Assembly (NCBI GenBank): GCA_963711635.1
Contig: CAVQEZ010000016.1
Location: forward strand, 62,001-126,000
Direction of reading: 5' to 3'
Length of the DNA: 64,000 nt
From: CADEED01 sp963711635
GTDB taxonomy: Bacteria > Pseudomonadota > Gammaproteobacteria > Steroidobacterales > Steroidobacteraceae
This document shows positions 1 through 8,859 of this stretch, one piece after another. Each line of letters begins with the position of its first letter. The stretch's first letter is position 1. A program made the translations under genes and the position numbers. The notes under the pieces were generated by a model. The model was not told the DNA's origin, made no database searches, and saw nothing but the letters and a program-made list of their open reading frames with translations.

Positions 1-2
1 AC

Positions 3-974
3 GAGAACTGGGGTTGCGGTGGGTCGATGACGCCGGACGAGTACGTGAATCATCTGAAGGTCTACGCGCGGTATGCGCGCAATTACAACACCGCGAAGCC
101 CATGCGGCGCGTGGCCGTGGGCCCGGACGGCGCGGATACGGGCTACACCGAGGCGGTGATGAAGGCCTGGAAGAACAAGACCTGGGCCTGGGACATCGAG
201 GGCCTGTCTTTGCATTCGTACACCGTGGTCAAGTGGCCGCCGGCCTTCAAGGCCACCGGATTCGGCGAAAGCGAATACGCCACCATGCTGAAGGCCACGC
301 TCAACATGGAAAACCTGGTCAGCACGCACAGCGCCGTCATGGACCGATACGATCCGGAGAAGAAAATCCCGCTGGTGGTCGATGAGTGGGGCGCCTGGCT
401 GGCGGCCACGCCCGGCACCCCGGAGGGATTCCTCGAGCAGCAAAACAGCCAGCGTGATGCGCTGATCGCGGCCCTCAACCTGAACATCTTCGCGCGCCAT
501 GCCGACCGGGTGCGCGTGGCAAACATCGCGCAGATGATCAACGTCCTGCAGGCCATGATCTTCACCCGCCAGGAGAAGATGCTGCTGACGCCGACGTATC
601 ACATCTTCAGGATGTATGTGCCGTTCCAGGACGCGACCTTCGTGCCCATCGAACTGCCGGCGGGCGCATACAAGGTCGGCGATATCGAGCTGCCGCGCGT
701 GGATGCGATCGCGGCGCGCGATGCCGGCGGAAAGCTGTGGCTATCACTGACCAATCTCGACCCCAATCGCGGCGCGAACATCGATGTCGAGGTTGCCGGG
801 GCCGGCGTCAGGCGCGCGGTGGGGGAAACGCTGGTCGCGCCGAAGATCGACAGCGTCAATACCTTCGAAGCCCCGGGCACGGTCGTGCCGAAGCCGTTCA
901 GCGCCCGGGCGTCGGGAAAGAAGCTGTCGCTGAAGCTGGCGCCGGCTTCCGTCACCGTGGTCGCGCTGGAATGA
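3..974 (+). CDS. alpha-L-arabinofuranosidase, GH51 (3' part)
   Basis: The gene runs in from the left edge and its open frame is continuous from base 3. It begins with ENWGCGGSMTPDEY, which matches the acid/base region of GH51 arabinofuranosidases (N-E-x-WGCGG), so the catalytic acid lies just at or outside the edge. The catalytic nucleophile is Glu in VVDEWGAW (codon 384-386). After it come the last barrel helices and a C-terminal beta-sandwich with a typical TNLDPN segment. The family removes terminal alpha-L-arabinofuranosyl units from arabinan and arabinoxylan. The N-terminal half, including any signal peptide, is not visible. Its neighbour on the right is on the opposite strand. Confidence 0.93.
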   Translation, partial: ENWGCGGSMTPDEYVNHLKVYARYARNYNTAKPMRRVAVGPDGADTGYTEAVMKAWKNKTWAWDIEGLSLHSYTVVKWPPAFKATGFGESEYATMLKATLNMENLVSTHSAVMDRYDPEKKIPLVVDEWGAWLAATPGTPEGFLEQQNSQRDALIAALNLNIFARHADRVRVANIAQMINVLQAMIFTRQEKMLLTPTYHIFRMYVPFQDATFVPIELPAGAYKVGDIELPRVDAIAARDAGGKLWLSLTNLDPNRGANIDVEVAGAGVRRAVGETLVAPKIDSVNTFEAPGTVVPKPFSARASGKKLSLKLAPASVTVVALE

Positions 975-987
975 GGAAGAATTCCGG

Positions 988-1743
988 CTAGCTGCCGGCG
1001 AACATCGTCAGCCCAGCGCCGAGCAGCAGGACTCCCGAGACCCGCGCGATTCGCCGGCCGCGCGGTGCCAGCCGTTCGAGCACGATCGCGATGGCTGCCG
1101 CTGCCATCGCGCCGAGGTCCATGACGCCGACCACCAGCAACATGGCCGTCAGCGGGGCGCAGCAGGCGCAGCACTTCAGGCCCAGATCGAGGCCGTGACG
1201 CCAGGCTGCCCCGGCATGCGCACTGCGCGGGCGGCTGCCCGACGAGTGGCGGCAGCAGGCGAGTTGGCGCTCCTTCCAGCGGCTGAGCTGCAGCGCACCG
1301 GCGATCAGCAAGACCAGGCTGGCCAGCGTGGGCACCGCGCGTGCGACGGCGGGCACCTGCATTTCGACGTTGGCGAGGGCAATGCCGACGGCAAACAACA
1401 CGGCGCCTGACAAAGCCCACACCAGGAAGTACGCAGCGGCCACGCGTGCGGTCAGCATATTCACGCGCGGGCCCGCGACGGCGCGCCGGTAGTTGCGCAG
1501 CGCGGGCAGCACCGCCGGCAGCATCATTGCGATCATCATGGCCATCCACATGCCGAGGAACGTGGCGGCGGCGCCGGCCCAGGTCTGGCCGGGCATGCGC
1601 ATCCACGCCATCGACATGGTCCAGCCGCCCAGCATTTCCATGCCCGGCATTGCGGACATGGAACCGCACCAGACGATGGTGACGGCAGCGCTGCCGAGAA
1701 ACAGCAGCGCCGTGACCCCGAGGAACGCACGGTCCGACGCCAT
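988..1743 (-). CDS. DUF2182 family predicted metal-binding membrane protein
   Basis: A 251-residue hydrophobic protein with about six predicted membrane segments. It has a Met-rich stretch near residues 28-52 (SAMPGMEMLGGWTMSMAWM) and a CCACC cluster near residue 190, both typical of DUF2182, annotated as predicted metal-binding integral membrane proteins. The biochemical role is unknown. Its start lies only 3 bases downstream of the stop of the DUF899 gene on the same strand, so the two probably form a two-gene operon. The Met, His and Cys content would suit copper or another soft metal, but that is inference. Confidence 0.82.
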   Translation of the reverse strand: MASDRAFLGVTALLFLGSAAVTIVWCGSMSAMPGMEMLGGWTMSMAWMRMPGQTWAGAAATFLGMWMAMMIAMMLPAVLPALRNYRRAVAGPRVNMLTARVAAAYFLVWALSGAVLFAVGIALANVEMQVPAVARAVPTLASLVLLIAGALQLSRWKERQLACCRHSSGSRPRSAHAGAAWRHGLDLGLKCCACCAPLTAMLLVVGVMDLGAMAAAAIAIVLERLAPRGRRIARVSGVLLLGAGLTMFAGS

Positions 1744-1746
1744 GGC

Positions 1747-2514
1747 TCAGGCCCTGCCGTACTCGTCATTGCGCTTCCACCAGACGCCGTGCTCGTTGCG
1801 GCCGAGCGGCGCGCGGTCCAGCCACTGGTACATGCCCCACAGGCCATCGAGTCCGCGCGCGTACGTGGAGTAGCTGTGATAGACCACGCCATCCTCGAGC
1901 ACGAAGGTGCTCATGCCTGGACGGTCGCGCATGTAGGTAGGCGCATCGGTGCCGCAACGGGCCGCGAACAGTTTGACCGGCTCGGGAATCGTCCGCGCAT
2001 CCAGCGCATGGCCGCCGCGCTCGTAGTTGTACTCGGTGCCTCCGCGGCGCTGCTGCTCCTCGGTGATCGACACGTTGAAGTCGTGATTGAAATCGCCGCC
2101 GTATGACGAGGCCCAGGGGAAGGTCCAGCCCAGCCGCTTCTTGTACTCCTGCAGCCTGGCGAGGGGTGCCCGGGAAACGGCCATCAAAGTGACGTCGTGG
2201 TTGGCCAGATGCACGGCGACGCCATTGAAACCATCGGCGATTGCAGAGCAGGAAGGGCAGCCGGCCTGGTAGTCGGGTCCGAACATGAAGTGATAGACCA
2301 GCAGCTGCGAACGCCCTTTGAACAGGTCGTTCAGCGTGGCCTTTCCCTCTTCGGTGTCGAACTCATAAGTCTTCTCGACGCGCTCCCAGGGCAGTGCCTG
2401 GCGTTGCTGCGCGACGCCGTCGCTGCGTTGGGTGAGCTCTTTCTCGGCCGCGAGCAGCTCGAGCCGCGCCGCCAGCCATTCTTCGCGTGTCACGATCTTG
2501 TGATTCGTCGCCAT
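1747..2514 (-). CDS. DUF899 thioredoxin-like protein
   Basis: A 255-residue cytosolic protein of the DUF899 family. The N-terminus (VTREEWLAARLELLAAEKE) and the central block YHFMFGPDYQAGCPSCSA, with a Cys86-x-x-Cys89 pair in a thioredoxin-like fold, are diagnostic. Members are often annotated as thioredoxin-like or predicted dithiol-disulfide oxidoreductases, and their substrates are not known. The gene leads an operon with the DUF2182 gene. It is divergent from the TPR/winged-helix gene, with a 100-bp gap that must hold promoters for both. DUF899 genes commonly travel with regulators or with DUF1579-type genes, so a stress or detoxification role is only a guess. Confidence 0.88.
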   Translation of the reverse strand: MATNHKIVTREEWLAARLELLAAEKELTQRSDGVAQQRQALPWERVEKTYEFDTEEGKATLNDLFKGRSQLLVYHFMFGPDYQAGCPSCSAIADGFNGVAVHLANHDVTLMAVSRAPLARLQEYKKRLGWTFPWASSYGGDFNHDFNVSITEEQQRRGGTEYNYERGGHALDARTIPEPVKLFAARCGTDAPTYMRDRPGMSTFVLEDGVVYHSYSTYARGLDGLWGMYQWLDRAPLGRNEHGVWWKRNDEYGRA

Positions 2515-2614
2515 GGTTGCTCCGTGTGTTTCGTGCCTGGGCTAAATTAGGCGCTGCGCACCGGAGAGTGGGAGTGACAATCGTGGCGGGATTCAGGAAT
2601 CGGCGTTTTCCGAC

Positions 2615-3835
2615 ATGGATTCGCTGATCACGGCAGCAGCGCGCGCGCTGGCCGCCGGCGATCCGCTGGGCGCGCTGAAACGCGTAGGCCTGCGCGACGA
2701 CGCGCAGGCATTGGCGCTGCGTGGCATCGCCATGGCGCAACTCGGCGAGTTCTCCAAGGCGCGCGCCCTGGTGAAACGCGCGGCCCGGGCTTTCGGTGCG
2801 CGCGAATCCACGGCGCGCGCGCGCTGCGTGGTCGCCGAGGCCGAGATCGCGTTGGCCGCGCGCGAGCTCGCGTGGCCGACGAAGGCGCTCGAGTCCGCCC
2901 GCCTGACCCTGGAGTCGCACGGCGATCTCGTGAATGCCGCGCATGCGCGTTACCTGGAAATCCGTCGACTGCTGCTGATCGGGCGGCTCGACGAGGCCGA
3001 AGACGCGCTCACGAAGCTCGACGCTGCCGCGGCCCCGCCGGCATTGCGAGCCATGCACGAGTTGTCGGTGGCCGGCATTGCGCTGCGCAGGCTGCAGGCG
3101 AAAAGTGCCCGCGCCGCGCTCGGGCGCGCGGCGCGGGCTGCCCGTGAAGCGCGCATACCCGCGCTGATGGCCGAAGTTGAAAGTGCCGGCGCCGTGCTGG
3201 ATGCGCCCGCCGCGCGGCTGATCGCGCGCGGCAATCAACGCCTGCTGACGCTCGAAGAGCTGGAAGAGGTTCTCGGCTCGCGGGCACTGGTGGTGGATGC
3301 CTGCCGCTACCTGGTTCGCGCTGCGAATCACGAAGTGGCGCTGGCGCGCCGCCCGGTGCTGTTCACGCTGGCACGCGTGCTGGCGGAAGCGTGGCCCGGG
3401 GACGCCTCGAGAAGCGTGCTGGTGGCACGCGCCTTTCGCGCCCGCCAGGCCGATGAATCCCATCGAGCGCGACTGCGCGTAGAGCTCGGGCGACTGCGCT
3501 CCGTGCTGCGAAAACTGGTGGCCTTGAACGCCACCACGCGCGGCTTCGCGCTGGTGCCACGAGACGCCGACGAGGTCGTGGTGCTCGCTCAGCCGGTAGA
3601 AGAAGAGCACGGGTCTGTGCTGGCGTTCCTGGCGGATGGCGAGTCGTGGTCGAGCTCGGCGCTGGCACTGGCGCTGCGCATGAGTCAGCGCAGCGTGCAG
3701 CGCGCGCTCGATTCACTGGGCGCCGCCGGCAAGGTGCAATCCTTCGGCAAGGGCCGCGCGCGCCGCTGGACCATGCCTCCCATGCCGGGATTCGCGACGG
3801 GATTGTTACTCTCCGCTTCGCTGCCCGGTGATTAG
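2615..3835 (+). CDS. TPR-like protein with C-terminal helix-turn-helix domain
   Basis: A 406-residue, Ala/Arg-rich, all-helical protein. Residues 1-230 look like degenerate TPR-type helical pairs (GIAMAQLGEFSKARALV, YLEIRRLLLIGRLDEAEDAL). The middle (about 240-310) resembles the helical part of SARP/OmpR-type transcription-activation proteins (SVLVARAFRARQ...RLRVELGRLRSVL). Residues about 325-390 form a winged-helix/MarR-like segment (LALALRMSQRSVQRALDSLG followed by a basic wing GKGRARRW). A DNA-binding regulator is the most likely role. It is divergent from DUF899/DUF2182, so it may control them, and is followed 9 bp later by the beta-propeller gene. No signal peptide or membrane segment is seen. 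Confidence 0.7.
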   Translation: MDSLITAAARALAAGDPLGALKRVGLRDDAQALALRGIAMAQLGEFSKARALVKRAARAFGARESTARARCVVAEAEIALAARELAWPTKALESARLTLESHGDLVNAAHARYLEIRRLLLIGRLDEAEDALTKLDAAAAPPALRAMHELSVAGIALRRLQAKSARAALGRAARAAREARIPALMAEVESAGAVLDAPAARLIARGNQRLLTLEELEEVLGSRALVVDACRYLVRAANHEVALARRPVLFTLARVLAEAWPGDASRSVLVARAFRARQADESHRARLRVELGRLRSVLRKLVALNATTRGFALVPRDADEVVVLAQPVEEEHGSVLAFLADGESWSSSALALALRMSQRSVQRALDSLGAAGKVQSFGKGRARRWTMPPMPGFATGLLLSASLPGD

Positions 3836-3844
3836 GATCGCGCC

Positions 3845-4480
3845 ATGAAAACATCAACTGCTGAAGTTCTTCGTGAGTACGGTCCCTTTCCGGGCGTTGA
3901 CAAGATTGGCGGAGTGACCTGGGACGGCCAACAGGTATGGATCGCGGCCGGCGACAAACTACAGGCCGTCGATCCGGCCAGCGGCAAGCTGGGGCGGGCG
4001 ATCGACGTGGCGGCGCATGCCGGAACCGCCTTCGACGGCAAGCACCTGTACCAGATCTCCGAGGCGCGCATCCAGAAGATAGACCCTCAGACCGGCAAGG
4101 TCCTCGCCACGATTCCGGCACCCGGCGGCGGCGGCGATTCCGGCATGGCCTGGGCCGAAGGTTCGCTCTGGGTAGGTGTCTATCGCGAGAGGAAGATTCA
4201 CCAGGTCGATCCCGAAACCGGAAAGATTCTGCGCACCATCGAATCCAACCGTTTCGTCACCGGCGTGACCTGGGTCGATGGGGAAATGTGGCATGGCACC
4301 TGGGAAGGCGACGCGAGCGAATTGCGCCACGTGGATCCGAAGTCGGGCAAGGTCATCGAAAGTCTCGAATTGCCGGCGGGCGTTCACGTCTCGGGTCTCG
4401 AATCGGACGGCGGCGACCGGTTTTTCTGTGGCGGTGGTGGCAGCGGCAAGCTGCGCGCGGTGCGCCGCCCGAAGAACTGA
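3845..4480 (+). CDS. YVTN/glutamine-cyclotransferase-like beta-propeller protein
   Basis: A 211-residue protein with regularly repeated blades of the type VDPASGKLGRAIDV, IDPQTGKVLATIPAP and VDPETGKILRTIES. Each blade carries a D-P-x-[ST]-G-K turn, as in YVTN and glutamine-cyclotransferase-like propellers. It is shorter than full seven-blade proteins and has no signal peptide, so it would be cytosolic. The start ATG is 9 bp after the stop of the TPR/winged-helix gene, which suggests an operon. Catalytic glutaminyl cyclase activity cannot be claimed. A binding or sensor role is equally possible. Confidence 0.75.
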   Translation: MKTSTAEVLREYGPFPGVDKIGGVTWDGQQVWIAAGDKLQAVDPASGKLGRAIDVAAHAGTAFDGKHLYQISEARIQKIDPQTGKVLATIPAPGGGGDSGMAWAEGSLWVGVYRERKIHQVDPETGKILRTIESNRFVTGVTWVDGEMWHGTWEGDASELRHVDPKSGKVIESLELPAGVHVSGLESDGGDRFFCGGGGSGKLRAVRRPKN

Positions 4481-4537
4481 GGAACTCCGCCCCGTGGCGA
4501 CGGTCTTGTCGGTCAGGTCCGTCGTCAGGGAGTTGCC

Positions 4538-5446
4538 ATGAATACGCGCCGCCAGTTCCTGGCTTCATCGATCGCAGGCTCGGTGTATCTGACGCAGTTC
4601 GCCCATGCCGCGGCCAGCGACAAGATGCTGCGTCGGCCCATTCCGTCCTCCGGCGAGCTGGTGCCGGCCATCGGCATGGGCACCTCCGGCAGTTTCCAGG
4701 TGCCTGCCGATGGCAGCGAGTACCAGGCCCTGAAAGACGTCATCAAGCGTTTCTTCGACGGCGGGGCCACGCTGATCGACACCGCGCCAACTTACGGCAA
4801 TGCGGAAGACAACCTGGGACCGCTGCTCAGTGAAGGCGGTTACCGCAAGAAGGCCTTCATCGCGACCAAACTTTCCGGAGTGACCGGTCGCGAAGCCGGG
4901 CTGGCGCAGTTCAACGAAACCCTGCGCCGTCTGAAGACTGAAAAAGTGGAGCTGCTGCAAGTCCACAATCTGCGTGACTGGAAAACGCAACTCGACGTGG
5001 CGCGCGAGCTCAAGAAGCAGGGCAAGGTGAAGTACGTCGGCGTGACCCACTACGTGGACTCGGCGCACGAGGAAATCGCCGAAGTGGTGCGGACCTCGAA
5101 GCCGGACTTCCTGCAGATCAATCACTCCGTCACGAACCGCGGCATCGAAGCGCGCGTGCTGCCCATGGCGAAAGACCTGGGCGTCGCGGTGCTGACCAAT
5201 CGCAACTTCAACGATGGCGCGTTGTTCTCGCGGACGCAGGGTAAACCCTTGCCTGGCTGGGCGGCGGAAGCGGGCATCACTTCATGGGCACAGATGTTCC
5301 TGAAATACTCGCTGAGCCACGAGGCGGTGACGGCGGTGATCCCCGCCACCGGCAAGCCCGAACGCCAGAGCGACAATCTCAAGGCCGGCTTTGGGCCGCT
5401 GCTCACGGCCGCCCAGCAGAAGGAGCTCATCGCGCTGGTGGGCTGA
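4538..5446 (+). CDS. aldo/keto reductase, Tat-exported type
   Basis: A 302-residue protein that starts MNTRRQFLASSIAGS, a twin-arginine signal (RRQFL) followed by a hydrophobic segment ending near AHAAAS. The mature part is an aldo/keto-reductase TIM barrel: GTSGSFQVP, DTAPTYGNAEDNLG with the catalytic Asp/Tyr, KLSG for the active-site Lys region, LLQVHNLRDW and the C-terminal VIPATGKPERQSDN cofactor segment. It would reduce or oxidise aldehydes or ketones with NADP(H). Export of such enzymes by Tat is seen in polysaccharide-using proteobacteria, though the substrate is unknown. It lies just upstream of the GH3 gene. Confidence 0.9.
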   Translation: MNTRRQFLASSIAGSVYLTQFAHAAASDKMLRRPIPSSGELVPAIGMGTSGSFQVPADGSEYQALKDVIKRFFDGGATLIDTAPTYGNAEDNLGPLLSEGGYRKKAFIATKLSGVTGREAGLAQFNETLRRLKTEKVELLQVHNLRDWKTQLDVARELKKQGKVKYVGVTHYVDSAHEEIAEVVRTSKPDFLQINHSVTNRGIEARVLPMAKDLGVAVLTNRNFNDGALFSRTQGKPLPGWAAEAGITSWAQMFLKYSLSHEAVTAVIPATGKPERQSDNLKAGFGPLLTAAQQKELIALVG

Positions 5447-5520
5447 TGTGGCCTAGCAATCCGGCGCGTGCGCAGGCGCGCGGAATGTGCTCAACTCTCG
5501 GCATTCTTCGAGGGGGTCAC

Positions 5521-7745
5521 GTGTCGTTTCATCGCGCCTTGTTGATCGCGCTCACCACGAGTGCGGCTGCCTTTTCCACGCTTTCATTTGCCGCCGGCAA
5601 TGACGACCGGCCGTGGCTGAACCCTGCGCTGGATCCCGACCGCCGGGCCGAGCTCGCGGTGGCGCAGATGACGCGCGAGGAAAAGCAGGGCCTGGTGTTT
5701 GCCTACTTTGGGACGGACGCGCCCTGGAAGAAATTCACCACGTCACCTGAAGCCCGTGCGGGCTCGGCCGGGTATGTGCCGGGCATCGCGCGCCTGGGCA
5801 TTCCGCCGCAATGGGCCACCGACGCCGGCATCGGCGTCGCAACGCAGGGCGGTGCCAAGGACAAGCGCGAGCGCACGGCGCTGCCCTCGGGGCTCGCGAC
5901 GGCGGCCACCTGGGATCCGGACCTGGCTCGCCGCGCCGGTGCGATGATCGGCGCGGAAGCGCGTGCTTCGGGTTTCAACGTGATGCTCGCGGGCAGCGTG
6001 AACCTGGTGCGCGAGCCGCGCAACGGCCGCAATTTCGAGTACGCCGGCGAAGACCCGCTGCTCGCCGGTGTGATGGTGGGTGCGCAGATCAAGGGTATCG
6101 AGTCCAACCACATCATCTCGACCATCAAGCACTTCGCGCTCAACGACCAGGAGACGGATCGCAACACGGTCGACGTGGTCATCGATCGCGCCCAGGCGCA
6201 CATGTCGGACCTGCTGGCGTTCCAGATCGCCATCGAGCAGTCGAATCCCGGCTCGGTCATGTGCGCGTACAACAAGGTGTGGGGCGAGTATTCCTGCGAG
6301 AGCACCTATCTACTGAGCGACGTGCTGCGCCGCGACTGGGGCTGGAACGGATACGTGATGTCGGACTGGGGCGCGACGCACAGCACGGCCAAGGCCGCGA
6401 TGTCGGGACTCGACCAGCAGTCGGGCTATCCCTTCGACGACCAGCCGTACTTCGGCGAGCTGCTGCTCAAGGCGGTGGCCGGCGGTGAGCTCAAGGAAGA
6501 AAGGCTGACTGAAATGGCACGGCGCATCGTGCGCACGCTGTTCGCCAAGGGCGTGATCGACTATCCGGTGAAGATATCGCCCATCGACCTGGCGGCGCAT
6601 GCCAGTGTCACGCGGGCCGGCGCCGAGCAGGGCGCGGTGTTGTTGAAGAACGAAGCCGCCATCCTGCCGTTGAGCAAGCGGGTCGCGCGCATCGCCGTCA
6701 TCGGCGGATACGCGGACAAGGGCGTGCTGGCCGGTGGCGGGTCTTCGCTGGTCTATCCAGTCGGAGGCAACGCCGTCCCGGGCCTGGAGCCCACCGGCTG
6801 GCCGGGCCCGTCATGTACTACCCGTCGTCGCCGCTGCGCGCGATCCAGGCGCTGGCGCCTGGTGCCAAGGTGCAGTTCGACAGCGGCGCGAATCGCGAAG
6901 CGGCTGCACGGTTGGCCGCGGGCAGCGACGTGGCGCTGGTATTCGTCACGCAGTGGACCGGTGAATCCGTGGACAAGCCGCTGACGTTGCCCGACGGGCA
7001 GGATGCATTGGTGAGCGCCGTGGCCAGCGCCAATCCGCGCACGGTGGTCGTGCTCGAAACCGGCGGTGCCGTGTTCATGCCATGGATTGACCAGGTGCAG
7101 GGCGTATTGCACGCCTGGTATCCCGGCACCAGCGGCGGCGAGGCCATCGCCAACGTGTTGTTCGGCGTGGTCAATCCTTCCGGACATCTGCCCATCACCT
7201 TTCCGAAGGACGAGAGCCAGTTCGCGCGCGCGGATCTCGAGGAAAAAGACGCGCAGGGCAAGAAGACCCTCGAAGTGAATTACAAGGAGGGCGCCGCCGT
7301 GGGTTACAAGTGGTTCGACATGCGTGGCGCGCAGCCCTTGTTCCCATTCGGCTTCGGACTTTCGTACACCAGGTTCGCGTACAGCGACCTGCAGGCGCGG
7401 CTGGATGGCCAGGAGCTGGTGGTGAAATTCCAGGTCCGCAACACCGGCAAGCGCGATGGCAAGGACGTTCCGCAGATTTATGTGTCGCCGGCAGCCGGTG
7501 GGTGGGAAGCGCCCAAGCGGCTCGCGGGCTGGCGCAAGGTGGAGCTGCAGTCCGGCACCTCCACCCAGGTGGAGCTGCGCGTGGATCCGCGCCTGCTGGG
7601 TATGTACGGTGAAGCGGAGCGGAGCTGGCGCGTCGCGCCCGGCACCTACAAGGTCATGCTCGGCAGCTCGGCCGCGGCGTTGCCGCTCGAGACCTCCATC
7701 CAGTTGCCGGAGCGCACGCTGCCGGTGGGAAGCAGGCCGAAGTAG
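5521..7745 (+). CDS. GH3 beta-glucosidase, one frameshift
   Basis: An exported family 3 glycoside hydrolase. I chose the GTG at 5521, which has a good ribosome site (CGAGGGGG) and a signal peptide (SFHRALLIALTTSAAAFSTLSFAA). The N-terminal barrel carries the nucleophile Asp282 in YVMSDWGAT and the KHFALND substrate loop. The alpha/beta sandwich (GAVLLKNEAAILPLS) and a C-terminal fibronectin-III-like domain follow. The frame breaks at about 6810: the sequence reads GGGCCCGTCATG where the conserved PTGWPGPVMYYPSSPL needs one more G. The remainder (from 6813) is intact to 7745. This is a one-base deletion, either a sequence error or a real lesion. The family releases terminal beta-glucose or beta-xylose residues. 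Confidence 0.9.
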
Positions 7746-8801
7746 CTAGTTCTTTCCGGACTCCAGCTGCTCGCTGAAGAAGGGAAGCACCTTTTCGACC
7801 AGCCGCTGCTGGATCCGGTTCACGTGATCGCCGTCGTAGATCTCGTAGCCGTGCGTGATTCCATAACTTTCCAGCGCGCCATGCAGCTGCCGCACGGTGG
7901 CGGCGATGGCGAGATCCTCGTCGCCCGCATCGATGAACAGGGCGCGATAACCCTTCAATGCCGGGACGTACTGATCCAGCATCACCAGCGGTGAGTTGGC
8001 CGACCACTTGATCAGGATCGCCGGCACCAGCTTGCCGTTCTCCAGCGGCAGGTCGATGAACAGCGGCGGCTTGCGAGGGTTCGGCGACCACGCGGCGGCC
8101 GAGGCGACCATGGCCTTGGCGGGAAAATCCTCGGCGGCGATCTCCTCGCGGGTGGTGAGCTTCGCAGCGCGCTCCAGGAATTCCACCGGCGGCTTTGGAT
8201 CGGTGTCCAGGCAACACGGGCTCATGACGTAAAGGCTGGTGAAGACGCCGGGATATTTCATCGCCAGTCGCAGCGTGCCGTAGCCGCCCATCGAATGACC
8301 CGCGAGACCGCGGCTCCCGGGGCGCGCGAGCGTGCGGTAATGGCCGTCGATGTAGTCGACGAGATCGCGGGTGACGAAACGCTCCCAGTCGCCGATCACT
8401 GCCGAGCTCGCGTACATGCTGCCCTGGAATTTGTTGAGAGCGTCCGGCATGACCACGATCATCGGCTTCATGCCGCGTGCCGCAGCCGCGTCGGCGGCAT
8501 TGGGCAGGTGCACGAAACTCTGTCCCTGGAGCCCGAACCAGCGGGCGTCCGACGAGGTGAAGCCGTGCAGCAGGTACAGCACCGGATAGCGCCGGCGCTT
8601 TTCCTTCGCGTAACCCGGCGGTAGATAGACCGAGACCTGCCGGTCGGCGGAATCGCCGGCGAGGTTGCCTTCCAGCGAGGGTCCGTGGACCACGACGCGC
8701 TCGTAGTGACCGGCGTTCTGCGATGGCAGGGGCTGCTGCGCGCCCGCCGATTCCACGCAGCAGGCCGCCGTCAGGAATGCGACCAGTCGAATGGATTTCA
8801 T
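7746..8801 (-). CDS. exported alpha/beta-hydrolase esterase (CE1/esterase D type)
   Basis: A 351-residue secreted esterase. The ATG at 8801 is preceded by CCGGAGGATCGCC and starts a signal peptide (MKSIRLVAFLTAACCVESAGA). The fold is that of the esterase D / feruloyl-acetylxylan esterase group: YPVLYLLHGFTSS for the oxyanion hole, nucleophile Ser in GLAGHSMGGYG, an Asp in FIDAGDEDLA and His in YEIYDGDHVNRI. It would cleave acyl or feruloyl side groups from plant polysaccharides, which fits the flanking GH3, GH78 and receptor genes. Its stop abuts the GH3 stop (convergent, no gap). Confidence 0.87.
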   Translation of the reverse strand: MKSIRLVAFLTAACCVESAGAQQPLPSQNAGHYERVVVHGPSLEGNLAGDSADRQVSVYLPPGYAKEKRRRYPVLYLLHGFTSSDARWFGLQGQSFVHLPNAADAAAARGMKPMIVVMPDALNKFQGSMYASSAVIGDWERFVTRDLVDYIDGHYRTLARPGSRGLAGHSMGGYGTLRLAMKYPGVFTSLYVMSPCCLDTDPKPPVEFLERAAKLTTREEIAAEDFPAKAMVASAAAWSPNPRKPPLFIDLPLENGKLVPAILIKWSANSPLVMLDQYVPALKGYRALFIDAGDEDLAIAATVRQLHGALESYGITHGYEIYDGDHVNRIQQRLVEKVLPFFSEQLESGKN

Positions 8802-8859
8802 GGCGATCCTCCGGAGACCTGAGTAGGGACAACGCCCCGGCATGCGGACTTCATGATAT

